Shown: positions 45,047 through 54,238 of the stretch, in pieces
How the letters are laid out: each line of letters starts with the position of its first letter
Position numbering within the stretch: position 1 is the stretch's first letter
NCBI RefSeq assembly: GCF_010726085.1
Contig: NZ_AP022560.1
Location: 3,534,001-3,598,000, forward strand
DNA: 64,000 nt
Source: Mycolicibacterium moriokaense
GTDB lineage: Bacteria; Actinomycetota; Actinomycetes; Mycobacteriales; Mycobacteriaceae
Direction of reading: 5' to 3'
Notes under the pieces: model-generated
What the model was told of the DNA's origin: nothing
Database searches by the model: none
The model's input: the letters and a program-made list of their open reading frames with translations, nothing else
Made by a program: the position numbers and the translations under genes

Positions 45047-45099
45047 GCGATTTGTGTGCATCGAGGAGCGGTGAGCGCGCCGAAACGCACACAAATCGC
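45047..45099. terminator. Palindrome GCGATTTGTGTGC / GCACACAAATCGC
   Basis: Perfect 13-bp arms (45047-45059 and 45087-45099) around a 27-base loop, between convergent ynfA-like and kinase-fusion genes; the right arm reaches into the stop codon at 45099-45101. A shape known from mycobacterial intergenic regions; likely a two-way terminator. Confidence 0.6.
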
Positions 45100-47063
45100 T
45101 ATGGGTGGGGCGTGTTGCGATTCCACTCCACCCAGCCGACGCCGCTGCGACCGTCGGCCGTGGCGACCGTCGCCCATGCGCGCGGGAAGTGGCTGATCCG
45201 CCCGTCGGGCGCCGTCAGCAGCACCGGTGCGTGGCCGCGAATGTCGATAGTCGCGACGACCCCGCCGGGGTTGTAGGTGATCGTTGTCGAGGTCGGCAGA
45301 TCGTCGTCGCCGAACGTCGCCACCGCCGTCACACCCTGCAGTTCGACAAGCGGCTCCCCTACCCGTTGCGTATAGCCGATGCCGATCGGCGGCGCTCCGG
45401 GTAACCGGATGTCCACGCCGTGCAGGTGGGTGCCGTCGTCGAGATGCAGTGCGCTCCACACCCAGTCCATGGACCACCAATCGCGCACGCCCCAGGAGTG
45501 ATCGCGCTGGCCCGGCACCCCGGTCACCGCATACTCGCGACCGTCGACGGTCACGGTGCCCGACACCGTGCACGGCATCTCATATCGAGGCGTGATCCGG
45601 TACTGGTACGGAACACCGACGGTCGTCCAGACCAGGTCCATCGTCGCTTCGACCGGCCGGCCCGGGTTTCCGTGCAGCAGGTCCGACGGATCGTCGAACG
45701 CCTCGCCGGCACCCCGCACCGTCACCGTGTACGTCTTCAGCGGTTCGGTGGCGGCGAGGTTCAGCGCGATCGCGCCGGTGTTGTGAAAGTCGAGCAGGGC
45801 GATGGTCGGCATGTCCGGGCCACACAGCAGCGCATTGACCCAGGTGGTGTTCTCGTTGGGCATCAGACCCAGCCGCACCCATCCGCCGATGCCCTGCTGC
45901 GGATCCGCGAAGTCGAAATACCAGCTCTCGCTCCACAGCGGCTCGGTACCCGCGGCGTGGGCTTCCTCGTCGGCGGGATCGGGGGTAAGCGGTTGAGCCA
46001 CAACGGGTTTCGGTAGCAAATCCAGCGCTCCAGTTTCGAGCACGTGATCGGCGTGCCGCGACAGCATCGTCATGAACAACTGGTCGCCGCGCTCGGTCTG
46101 CTCCACGAGCATCGAGCTAACGATCGCCATCATCACCCCGAAGAAGCTCTGCCGTCGCACCCCCTCGCGGACGTCGTCGAGGCTGATCGCCACCCCTGGA
46201 CCGAGTGCCTCGTGATACGCCCGCAGCAGGTCGCCGTAGTGCTGTCGGCGCACTTCACTCGGCAGGGCGCATCCGACGAAGTAGGCCACATCGGTCATGG
46301 CCGGTCCCCAAGTGACGGTCTGCCAGTCCACCACTGTCAACGGCCGGTCCGCACCCGCCTGACCGAAGAGCATGTTGTCCAGCCGGTAGTCGCCGTGGAC
46401 GAGGCCCATGATCCGGTCGTCGGCGCCCTCGGCCGCCAGATAGGCATCGAAACTGCCGACGAGACGCTCGCACACCGCGCGATGCTCCGGCGCGATCTGC
46501 TCGGCGTACCGGTCGATGAACCCGGCGTACAGCTGCTCGATCAGCCCCTGGGTCACCGGCGCGTCGCGGTTGAGCCAGTCCGCCTGCGCCATCGACGCGT
46601 CCCCGAACGCGGGCGCATGCAGCCGCGCCAGCTCGGCCAACGCCAGCGTGGCCTGTTCGACTGTCGTGCCGCGCAGTTCGTCGCCGACGACCGCGGGCCG
46701 CGCGTCGCCCAGCAGGAGGTGGAAGGCGCCCGTATCGGGCTCGAAGCCGGCCGAATAGCACGCGGCGACCGGTCCGCCGCCGATGGTCGGCGCGATGTCG
46801 GTGTAGAACCGCACCTCGCGCTCGTAGAGTCCGAGCGCCAGCCCGGTCTGCCTGCTCACCGGATCGGTCGCGGCCACCTTCAGCACGACCGATGACGGCC
46901 CGTCGGCATCGGAGTCGCGGGTCAGCTCGACGCGGTAGCACTCGCTCATCTGCCCGGTGCCGATGCGCTCGAACGTGAAACCCGTGACGGCGAAACCGAG
47001 CGCTGCGCTCAACCAATCGGCCGTCAGATCCGACGGCCGCTCCAAGACCTCAGTGGTGCGCAC
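45099..47063 (-). CDS. Phosphotransferase (APH-like) fused to a C-terminal DUF7064-like domain
   Basis: 654 residues from GTG at 47063. Residues about 20-340 are an aminoglycoside-phosphotransferase/choline-kinase-like fold: VLKVAATDPVSRQTGLALGLYEREVRFY, the catalytic HGDYRLDNMLF and the metal motif VVDWQ. Residues about 385-654 form a separate beta-rich domain with QRDHSWGVRDWWSMDWVW and VDIRLPGAPPIGIGYTQR, similar to the DUF7064/7065 type. The gene overlaps the amine oxidase stop by 14 bases, so the two are coupled. It may phosphorylate or activate an alcohol; substrate unknown. Confidence 0.8.
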   Translation of the reverse strand: MRTTEVLERPSDLTADWLSAALGFAVTGFTFERIGTGQMSECYRVELTRDSDADGPSSVVLKVAATDPVSRQTGLALGLYEREVRFYTDIAPTIGGGPVAACYSAGFEPDTGAFHLLLGDARPAVVGDELRGTTVEQATLALAELARLHAPAFGDASMAQADWLNRDAPVTQGLIEQLYAGFIDRYAEQIAPEHRAVCERLVGSFDAYLAAEGADDRIMGLVHGDYRLDNMLFGQAGADRPLTVVDWQTVTWGPAMTDVAYFVGCALPSEVRRQHYGDLLRAYHEALGPGVAISLDDVREGVRRQSFFGVMMAIVSSMLVEQTERGDQLFMTMLSRHADHVLETGALDLLPKPVVAQPLTPDPADEEAHAAGTEPLWSESWYFDFADPQQGIGGWVRLGLMPNENTTWVNALLCGPDMPTIALLDFHNTGAIALNLAATEPLKTYTVTVRGAGEAFDDPSDLLHGNPGRPVEATMDLVWTTVGVPYQYRITPRYEMPCTVSGTVTVDGREYAVTGVPGQRDHSWGVRDWWSMDWVWSALHLDDGTHLHGVDIRLPGAPPIGIGYTQRVGEPLVELQGVTAVATFGDDDLPTSTTITYNPGGVVATIDIRGHAPVLLTAPDGRISHFPRAWATVATADGRSGVGWVEWNRNTPHP

Positions 47064-48999
47064 TGGTCGAGGTGGTGTGGCACATGTCGGGCGGCGTTCC
47101 CGCGACGTCCAGGGCCGGGTTGCGATCGAAGAAGCCGAACGGTTTGAGCCAGAACGACACGATGTCGACGGGCATGACCGGCCAGTCCTCCGGCCGGGTG
47201 ATGTGGTGGATGCCGAACACGTACCACATCACGACGTCGGTGTTGTCGATGGAACGGTTGGCCAGCGTCCACTTCGCGAGCCCGGTGTCCCGCGAGGACT
47301 GGTTGACGAATTCGCCCGCAGGCCAACGTTCGTCGGGATGATTCGGCGTCACCCACAGAGTATGGCCGATGACGCTGGCCCGCTCGATCACCGGGGAGTC
47401 GGGATCGAACATGGGCGGTATCGCGCCGCTGGGCACCAGCTTGTACGCCGGGTGGGTGCCGAGCCCGTTGACGACGTTGGGGTTGACGATCTTCCAGGTG
47501 CGCTGGGTCGCGTAGTTGACCTCCTGTTTGCCCTGGCTCTCGGTGCGCAACGGGAAGCTGCGCGTCACCAGTGAGAGGCCGTAGGGATTCTCCGGCCCCA
47601 TGGGCTCGGCGTGCGACTCGGTCATGACGACGGTGTTGTCGGTGCCGTCGATGTCCATGTCGAGGCGGGCCACCAGGAAGTGCTGGTGGTACGGCGCGTA
47701 GGTGCGTTCGTCGACCAGGGTGCCGTTAGGGTGCGGCTGACCGGGCGCGAGCGGCGTCGTGACCATGATCCCGGTGGCCCGGATCTCGCACTCGATGTTG
47801 CCGTCCTGGTAGAACCGCCAGTAGATCAGGTACTCGTAGTTGGCGACCGTCACGTGTGACGACACCGTGAGCCTGCGCATCCGGCGCACCTCGGCACCGA
47901 TGGCGTGGTCCACGTGCTTCCACAGGACGGCGTTGTCTTCCTCGTGGATGCAGATGGCGTTGGTGATCGTGTATGGCTCGCCCTTGCTGTTGTGCAGCAC
48001 CGCGTCGAGGTAGCGGATTTCGCCGAGGCAGTCGCAGCCCAATTCCAGCGACGTGGTCATGAATCCGAGGCCCCACTCGCCGATGTCGAACGCGGTGCGC
48101 CGGTAGTGGTCCTCCGACGAGTCCCGGTACGGGACGATCATCTCGGCGAGCGATATCCGGTGTGCCACAGAGCGTTCCCGGTCACCGTCGCGGTAGGTGA
48201 TGGTGTGCAGCGTCATGCCCTCGCGGTAATTGAAGCCGACCCGTAGCGACCAGTTCTGCCACCGCAGCAGATTGCCGTCGAGGGTGAACGACGGGCCCTC
48301 GGGCTGCTCGATGTGCAACGGCTTGAGCGGTTCCCGGCGCGATGCGGACCGGATGGCCTCGGGGATAACGCTCGGCACGTACTCGCCCATCACGTTGGGC
48401 TTCTCGAGGCCGTCGCCGGAGAACGGACCGCTGTCCTCGACGCGCAGCAGCTCCATGGCGTTGAGGTCGATGACGCAGTGCAGACCGCTGACGAGGTTCG
48501 CGTATGGACTGCCGCCGGGCTCGTCCCGCACCCAGGTGTCGGACCAGCCGATCCGGCGGTCGCGGTACTCCGGCGGCGCGACCGCGTTGCCGTAGGTCCA
48601 GGTGTCGAAGAAAACGAGGTCGATATCGGTGATACCGCGCTTGGCCAACGCCGCTGCGACGTCCGGATGCGACCTCAGCAGCTGGTCGCATTCGGCGAAC
48701 TCGTCGACGGTGAAGTTGGCCTGCACCCCGGGAATGTGCTCGAACGACTCGACCCGCTCGTCGGTCAGCGACACCGTGCTCTTGTACGTCGCGTTGGCCG
48801 AGCGTTGGAAGCAGATCACCTTCGCGCGGCGCGGCGGCGCCGCTCCCCCGTCGTCGAACGCCCGCAACTCGGCCTTGCTGGGCTCGATCAATTCGATGGA
48901 GGCGTACCGCCAACCGTCGCCGACACCGTGCTCGCGCTGCAGGAGAGCCGCGACGGCTGTGAACTCGTCGCCGCTGAGCGGATCCAGAGGGTAAACCAC
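47050..48999 (-). CDS. Copper-containing primary amine oxidase
   Basis: 649 residues. Oxidises primary amines to aldehydes with release of ammonia and H2O2. The topaquinone precursor is Tyr388 in the motif VANYEY; the catalytic base is Asp305 (FDIGEWG); copper ligands are His438 and His440 (YHQHF) and His599 in GIHHITRPEDWPVMP. All are present, so an active enzyme is expected. No signal peptide is seen, which fits an actinobacterial (Arthrobacter-type) cytoplasmic oxidase. It lies between an esterase and a kinase-like fusion on the same strand. Confidence 0.93.
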   Translation of the reverse strand: MVYPLDPLSGDEFTAVAALLQREHGVGDGWRYASIELIEPSKAELRAFDDGGAAPPRRAKVICFQRSANATYKSTVSLTDERVESFEHIPGVQANFTVDEFAECDQLLRSHPDVAAALAKRGITDIDLVFFDTWTYGNAVAPPEYRDRRIGWSDTWVRDEPGGSPYANLVSGLHCVIDLNAMELLRVEDSGPFSGDGLEKPNVMGEYVPSVIPEAIRSASRREPLKPLHIEQPEGPSFTLDGNLLRWQNWSLRVGFNYREGMTLHTITYRDGDRERSVAHRISLAEMIVPYRDSSEDHYRRTAFDIGEWGLGFMTTSLELGCDCLGEIRYLDAVLHNSKGEPYTITNAICIHEEDNAVLWKHVDHAIGAEVRRMRRLTVSSHVTVANYEYLIYWRFYQDGNIECEIRATGIMVTTPLAPGQPHPNGTLVDERTYAPYHQHFLVARLDMDIDGTDNTVVMTESHAEPMGPENPYGLSLVTRSFPLRTESQGKQEVNYATQRTWKIVNPNVVNGLGTHPAYKLVPSGAIPPMFDPDSPVIERASVIGHTLWVTPNHPDERWPAGEFVNQSSRDTGLAKWTLANRSIDNTDVVMWYVFGIHHITRPEDWPVMPVDIVSFWLKPFGFFDRNPALDVAGTPPDMCHTTSTSAHH

Positions 49000-49059
49000 G
49001 GGAATTACGCAATCACAAATGCGCCACGACGCGCAGCGGTTTGGGGTAGCGCAACGGAT

Positions 49060-50568
49060 TCAGCGGCCGGCCAGGGTGAAGCCTTCCCACGCTTCCCGGC
49101 GCGGCGCGTGCGGGTCGTATTCGATGCGCGGTCGGCTGTCGAAGACCTGCACCGCCCGCTCGGGGATCGTGTAGGCTGGCCAGTCGTCGCCGGGTGCCCC
49201 CGTCCTGGCGAAGGCACGCCAGCGTGACTGGATGTCGTCGCTGACCCGCAGGGCCGTCCTGCGGTCCGCTGCGGCGGTGAGCAGCTTCCCGAAAGCTGTT
49301 CGGTAGACATCGAACACCGCGAGCAACTCCGTCGCATGGGTGGCGCCCAGACCCGACCAGCGCAACGTCCGCGGCGCGTAGTCATAGCGGTAGAGGTAGG
49401 TCGGGGCGTGTCGGCTGTGCGCCTCGGCGATCTGCCACGCCGCCGAACCGAACGCGAAGTCGCCGCCGAACTGGATGCACGCGGCGGGGTCGGGATAGCC
49501 GGGGTATGCGGAGGTGATGCGTTCCCGCTCAGCGGGTTCCGCCAACGACAGCAGCCGCTCGATCGTCGACTCGGTCATCGGCAGCAGCTTGAGGAACCGG
49601 CCGAACAGCCTAGCCTCCTCGGCGTTGGTGCCCACGATGAGCGGTACCCGGTGGGCGTGGCCGTCGCGCATCGCGTCGACCGGGTCCAGGGGCAGATACT
49701 CGCTGCCGCTGGTGGGGCCTGCGGCGAAGGCGCCCAGCATGTCGCGCTGGCCGGCGACGATGAGCTGTTCGAACGCGGTCACCAACTCCGTCGGCCTGGC
49801 CGCCATCACGGCGGCCGCCCGCTCTCCCGGGCCGGCACCGAGCAGCTCGGCAAACTTGACGGCGTACTCCGCGGCGATCTCTTTCGTGCGCACCATCCCG
49901 GCGGCGGGGCTCTCGGAGATCGCCTGGGCGAACAGACCTTTGGCGGCGGGGACGGCCAGCAGCGTTGCCACGGCATGGGCGCCGGCGCTCTCTCCGAAGA
50001 TCGTCACGTTGTCCGGGTCGCCACCGAAGACGGCGATGTTCTCGCGCACCCAACGCAACGCCATCACCAGGTCGCGCAGGTAGAGGTTATCGTCGAAGGT
50101 GTGCTCGGTGTCGGACAACGACGACAGGTCAAGACATCCCAGCGCGCCGAGGCGATAGTTCACCGACACGTAGACGCAGCCTTGGCGCGCCAGCGACGCA
50201 CCGTCGTAGATCGGCGTCGCCGAAGTTCCCATGAAGTAGCCGCCGCCGTGGATGAACACCATGACCGGCATGGGGGTGTCCGGCGGTGACGTGGGGGTGA
50301 CGACGTTGAGTGTCAGGCAGTCCTCGCTCATCGGCTGGTAGCGGCCCGGCGCGAGGATCGTGTACATGCGGCGCTGCGGCGCGCAGTAGCCGATTCCGTG
50401 GCAGTACCGCACCCCTGGCCACGGCTCGACGGGCTGCGGCGCACGCAGTCGCAGCGGGCCCACCGGCGGACGGGCGTACGGAATTGCGCGCCACCGGTTC
50501 ACCCCATCACGGGTGAAGCCCTCAACGGTGCCGGAGGCGATCGTCGCGCGGACCGTGTGTTTGTGCAT
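49060..50568 (-). CDS. Carboxylesterase type B
   Basis: 502 residues. The alpha/beta hydrolase of the para-nitrobenzyl esterase/cholinesterase group: oxyanion hole FIHGGGYFMG, nucleophile Ser in FGESAGAHA, and the late GATHATEL histidine block. SEDCLTLNV near 85 is the standard type-B motif. No signal peptide. ATG at 50568 is used. It precedes the amine oxidase by 60 bp on the same strand, so the three genes 45.1-50.6 kb may be one operon that opens an ester and then oxidises an amine. Confidence 0.88.
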   Translation of the reverse strand: MHKHTVRATIASGTVEGFTRDGVNRWRAIPYARPPVGPLRLRAPQPVEPWPGVRYCHGIGYCAPQRRMYTILAPGRYQPMSEDCLTLNVVTPTSPPDTPMPVMVFIHGGGYFMGTSATPIYDGASLARQGCVYVSVNYRLGALGCLDLSSLSDTEHTFDDNLYLRDLVMALRWVRENIAVFGGDPDNVTIFGESAGAHAVATLLAVPAAKGLFAQAISESPAAGMVRTKEIAAEYAVKFAELLGAGPGERAAAVMAARPTELVTAFEQLIVAGQRDMLGAFAAGPTSGSEYLPLDPVDAMRDGHAHRVPLIVGTNAEEARLFGRFLKLLPMTESTIERLLSLAEPAERERITSAYPGYPDPAACIQFGGDFAFGSAAWQIAEAHSRHAPTYLYRYDYAPRTLRWSGLGATHATELLAVFDVYRTAFGKLLTAAADRRTALRVSDDIQSRWRAFARTGAPGDDWPAYTIPERAVQVFDSRPRIEYDPHAPRREAWEGFTLAGR

Positions 50569-50643
50569 GTCCCGACGGTAGCGAATGGCACCCGCCGCCG
50601 CGCCTGGACGGGATCGGCGCGTCGGCCCGCTAGCCTGGCCGCT

Positions 50644-51321
50644 ATGGGAAGGGCCGGGCTGATCGCGATCGTGTTGCTGGTGGCCGGGTGTTCCTCCACC
50701 ACCGACAGCCAGGCCGAGCGGATCACCCCGATACCGCCCAACACCAGCAGGTCTGCGTCGGCCACCACCCCGTCGAGCACCGCTCCGGCCAAGCCGCCCG
50801 CGCCTGGTGCGCCGATGGCCGACGTCATCGCCTGGATCGAGGCGGGCGACACGGCCGACGCCGCGGAGTTCCACGTCGCCACCCGCGACGGCGTGGCCAC
50901 CGACCTGGGCGAGGACGTCGCGTTCGTCACGCCCTCGGGCACGACCACCTGCATGACCGACTCCCGCTACAGCGATGGAGCGTTGGCGTGCCTAGTCGAC
51001 CTGGCCGACCCGCCGCCGCGGCCGGACGACGCATACGGCGAGTGGAAGGGCGGCTGGGTCGACTATGACGGGCCAAGTGTCACTGTGGGATCCGTGCACG
51101 GCGACCCCGGACCGTTCACCGCAGGCAAGGGTCCCGAATTGCCCTACGGGCGGTCGCTGGGCTTCGGCGACTACCAGTGCCGCGCCGATCAGGCCGGCCT
51201 GTTTTGCGCCAACCGCGCCCACGACACCGCGGTGCGCTACAGCGAGGCCGGGATCGAACCCTTCGGATGTCTGGAACCCGTGACGGCACCACCGCAGACC
51301 GGCGAGAAGTTCAGCTGCTGA
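50644..51321 (+). CDS. Putative lipoprotein, unknown function
   Basis: 225 residues. Signal peptide MGRAGLIAIVLLVAGC with lipobox LVAGC; Cys16 is the lipid site. A Ser/Thr/Pro/Ala linker (about 17-60) leads to a domain with four or more cysteines (TTCMTD, ALACLVD, YQCRADQAGLFCAN, FGCLEP) that probably form disulfides outside the membrane. It resembles a conserved mycobacterial secreted family of unknown role. Divergent from the esterase by 75 bp; convergent with ssuD. Confidence 0.78.
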   Translation: MGRAGLIAIVLLVAGCSSTTDSQAERITPIPPNTSRSASATTPSSTAPAKPPAPGAPMADVIAWIEAGDTADAAEFHVATRDGVATDLGEDVAFVTPSGTTTCMTDSRYSDGALACLVDLADPPPRPDDAYGEWKGGWVDYDGPSVTVGSVHGDPGPFTAGKGPELPYGRSLGFGDYQCRADQAGLFCANRAHDTAVRYSEAGIEPFGCLEPVTAPPQTGEKFSC

Positions 51322-51351
51322 GCGCACGTTCGGCGCAAGACCTCAGGTCAC

Positions 51352-52470
51352 TTAGGCGACGCCCTTCTGCCTCAACAGCGGCAGCACGCCCTCGGCGAAC
51401 CAGTAGGCCTCCTCCAGATGCGGGTAGCCGGAGAGGATGAACTCGTCGAAGCCCAGCGAGTGGTACTCGTAGATCAGGTTCGCGACCTCCTCGTGGCTGC
51501 CGACCAGCGCAGTGCCCGCGCCTCCACGCACCAGTCCGACACCGGCCCACAGGTTGGGGTAGATCTCCAGCTTGTCCACCCGGCCGCCGTGCAGGGCGGT
51601 CATGCGCCGCTGACCTTCGGATTCCGACTTGGCATGCAGTTCGGTCTGTTTGGCGATCTGTTCGGGGCTCAGCTCGGCGAGCAGTTCGTCGGCAACCGCC
51701 CACGCCGCAGCGGAGGTGTCGCGGCTGATCGTGTGCAATCGGATACCGAAGCGCACCTTGCGGCCGCGTTCCTCGGCGAGTTTGCGCACCCGCTCGATCT
51801 TGGCCGCCGCGGCCTGCGGGGGCTCACCCCACGTCAGGTAGACGTCGACATGTTCGGCGGCGATCGGCAAAGCGGCCGCCGACGAGCCACCAAAGTAGAT
51901 CTGCGGCAACGGATTCGGCGGCGCCGAGACCCGTGCGTCCTTCACGGTGTAGTACTTACCCTCGAAGTCGAACGACTCTTCGTGCCAGACCTTGTTGACG
52001 ATGTGCAGGAATTCGCCTGTGCGCGCGTAGCGCTCGTCGTGGCTCAGCCAGTCACCGAACCGACGCTGTTCGACGTCGTCGCCGCCGGTGACGATGTTGA
52101 GCAGGACCCGCCCCTCGGAGAACCGCTGCAGCGTCGCGGTCTGCTGCGCGGCCAGCGTCGGCGGTACCAGACCGGGCCGGAAGGCGACCAGGAACTTCAG
52201 GCGTTCGGTCTCGGCGAGCAGAGCCGATGCCGTCAACCACGCGTCCTCGCACCACGTGCCCGTCGGGGTCAGCACACCCTCGTACCCGAGGCGGTCCGCG
52301 GCGCGCGCGACCTCGGCGAGGTACCTGCGTGAGGGTGCGCGGTAGTTGGTGGGCACGATGTGATGCGACGATGCGTGCGATGCGCCGACGATGGATCGGC
52401 TGTCACCGTTGGTGGGCAGGAACCAGAAGAACTTTGCGGTTGACGACGGCGAAGACGGCTGTTGTGACAC
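51352..52470 (-). CDS. ssuD: Alkanesulfonate monooxygenase, FMNH2-dependent (luciferase-like)
   Basis: 372 residues, the full SsuD length. Motifs: FFWFLPTNGDSRSIVGAS, YEGVLTPTGTWCEDAWLTASALL with the conserved Cys, VTGGDDVEQRRFGDWLSHDERYAR, PQIYFGGSSAAALPIAAEHVDVYLTWGEP and LSGYPHLEEAYWFAEGVLPLL. Cleaves alkanesulfonates to aldehyde and sulfite with FMNH2 and O2. GTG start. Last gene of ssuCBAD, 11 bp after ssuA. No FMN reductase (SsuE) gene is adjacent. Confidence 0.92.
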   Translation of the reverse strand: MSQQPSSPSSTAKFFWFLPTNGDSRSIVGASHASSHHIVPTNYRAPSRRYLAEVARAADRLGYEGVLTPTGTWCEDAWLTASALLAETERLKFLVAFRPGLVPPTLAAQQTATLQRFSEGRVLLNIVTGGDDVEQRRFGDWLSHDERYARTGEFLHIVNKVWHEESFDFEGKYYTVKDARVSAPPNPLPQIYFGGSSAAALPIAAEHVDVYLTWGEPPQAAAAKIERVRKLAEERGRKVRFGIRLHTISRDTSAAAWAVADELLAELSPEQIAKQTELHAKSESEGQRRMTALHGGRVDKLEIYPNLWAGVGLVRGGAGTALVGSHEEVANLIYEYHSLGFDEFILSGYPHLEEAYWFAEGVLPLLRQKGVA

Positions 52471-52481
52471 TTCGAGTGCTC

Positions 52482-53495
52482 CTAATTGCGGTTGAGGTAA
52501 AGGGGCGCAAGCGATTCGCTGTACCGGGTATCCACCCAGTTCTTGAACTCCGGCTTGTCGGCGATCTGGCCGGATTCCGCGAACAGGTCGGCGAGTTTCT
52601 GTTCCGATGCGATGAGGTCGTCGGACAGCGCGACTGGCAACCGCAGGCTGCGCCCCTGCGCGGCGGTGGCCACCTCGAGATCCAGACCCACTGCGTCGGC
52701 GTAACTATGCGCCCACTGCTCGGGGTTGTCCTGCGCCCATCGCGTCGCCTTGGCGTACCGCACGAGCAGATCGTTGAGCGCCGTGTTCCGTTTCGGATCG
52801 GCCAGTGCGGCATCGGAGGCGATGCCGAAACCGGCACCGTTCGTGACACCCGCAGCCTCGGCGATGCTGCGCACCGGGATGTCCGCTTCGGTCTGGGCTG
52901 TGTAGGGGTCCCAGATCGCCCACGCGTCGACCTGTCGTTGCGTGAAGGCCCCGAGCGCGTCGGCCGGCTGCAGGAAGACCAGAACGACGTCCGACGGCGT
53001 CAACCCGACGCGCTGCAGTTGCGCGAGCACGTTGCCGTGCGCCGAGCTGCCCTTGCCGACGGCGATCTTCTTACCGCGCAGGTCCTCCACCGCGCGGATC
53101 GAGGAATCGGCGTGGACGAGCACCTTGTCTCCCCTGCCGCTGCCGTCGTACGCCGAGACAACCTTGATCTTCGCGTTGGAGGCGGCGCCGAAGATCGGCG
53201 GCGTGTTCCCGGTGATCGCGAAGTCGATCTTGCCCGCGGTGGCCGCCTCGACCTGCGGCGGCCCTGAGGTGAAGGTCGAGAAGGAGACCTTGTACGGCAG
53301 GTTGTCCAGCGCGCCCGCTGCCCGCAGCAGCGATTCGGTGCCACCCTTCTGATCGCCGACGTTGAGCGTCAGGCCGGACAGCTCCGAGAGCGCCACCGTC
53401 TCAGGGGCTTCGGAAGGACCCGAACTGCTCTGTCGGGAAACGCATCCCGCGAGCAACAGAGTGAGCAGCGCAATTACGGCAGCGAGTTTTCGCAT
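52482..53495 (-). CDS. ssuA: Sulfonate ABC transporter substrate-binding lipoprotein
   Basis: 337 residues. Signal MRKLAAVIALLTLLLAGC with lipobox LLAGC. The mature protein is an SsuA/TauA-type binding protein: LNVGDQKGGTESLLRAAGALDNLPYKVSFSTFTSGPPQVEAATAGKIDFAITGNTPP, AIAVGKGSSAHGN-like segment KIAVGKGSSAHGNVLAQL, AWAIWDPYTAQTEAD. GAGGAA precedes the ATG. It lies 20 bp after ssuB and 11 bp before ssuD. Confidence 0.92.
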   Translation of the reverse strand: MRKLAAVIALLTLLLAGCVSRQSSSGPSEAPETVALSELSGLTLNVGDQKGGTESLLRAAGALDNLPYKVSFSTFTSGPPQVEAATAGKIDFAITGNTPPIFGAASNAKIKVVSAYDGSGRGDKVLVHADSSIRAVEDLRGKKIAVGKGSSAHGNVLAQLQRVGLTPSDVVLVFLQPADALGAFTQRQVDAWAIWDPYTAQTEADIPVRSIAEAAGVTNGAGFGIASDAALADPKRNTALNDLLVRYAKATRWAQDNPEQWAHSYADAVGLDLEVATAAQGRSLRLPVALSDDLIASEQKLADLFAESGQIADKPEFKNWVDTRYSESLAPLYLNRN

Positions 53496-53515
53496 GAATT
53501 CCTCTTCGTTGAAGG

Positions 53516-54238
53516 TCAGATCTGCACACCGAGCTGATCGAGCAGCTCGGCGCGGTAGTGCTCGGCGTTGGTGGACTGCCGGGGGTCGTCGATTTCCAGC
53601 GTGTGGGTGATCCGGCCGTCCTCGAGCACCAGCACCCGGTCGGCGAGCGCGACGGCTTCATCCACGTCGTGAGTCACGAGCAGCACGCCGAAGCCGTGCT
53701 CACGCCACAGATCCAGCAGCAGCGACCGCATGCTCAACCGCGTCAACGCGTCCAGCGCGCCGAACGGCTCGTCGAGCAGCAGCAGCTTCGGCTCGGCCAC
53801 CAACGCCCGCGCCAGCGAAACACGTTGGGCCTGACCGCCGGACAGCGTCAGCGGCCATGCCTGCGCGCGGTCGGCCAGTCCGACGTCGGCCAGCGCCCGG
53901 TCCGCGCGCTGTTGCGCCTGTGCCTTGGGCAGCCGATTGCGGGTGAGCCCGTAGACGACGTTGGTGCGCACGTCGCGCCACGGGAACAGCCGTGGCTCCT
54001 GGAAGGCAATGGCGGGCGCACCCTGCACCGCGCGGTGGCCGGTGTGGTCGGTCGACAACCCAGCCAGTACCCGCAGCACCGTCGACTTGCCGGACCCGCT
54101 GCGCCCGATCAGCGCGACGATCTCACCGCCGCCGATCCGCACCGAGATGTCCGCCAGCACATGGTGATCGCCGTACCACTTGTTCACATCTTTGAGCTCG
54201 CCTGCGACGTCCGTGGAGCGTGCGGCCGTCAGTGTCAT
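53516..54238 (-). CDS. ssuB: Sulfonate ABC transporter ATP-binding protein
   Basis: 240 residues. Walker A GRSGSGKST, QEPRLFPWRDVRTNVVYGL, signature LSGGQAQRVSLARAL, Walker B LLLLDEPFGALDAL and H-loop VTHDVDEAVALADR, matching SsuB/TauB. ATG at 54238 overlaps the ssuC stop by four bases. Provides energy for the SsuC channel. Confidence 0.92.
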   Translation of the reverse strand: MTLTAARSTDVAGELKDVNKWYGDHHVLADISVRIGGGEIVALIGRSGSGKSTVLRVLAGLSTDHTGHRAVQGAPAIAFQEPRLFPWRDVRTNVVYGLTRNRLPKAQAQQRADRALADVGLADRAQAWPLTLSGGQAQRVSLARALVAEPKLLLLDEPFGALDALTRLSMRSLLLDLWREHGFGVLLVTHDVDEAVALADRVLVLEDGRITHTLEIDDPRQSTNAEHYRAELLDQLGVQI

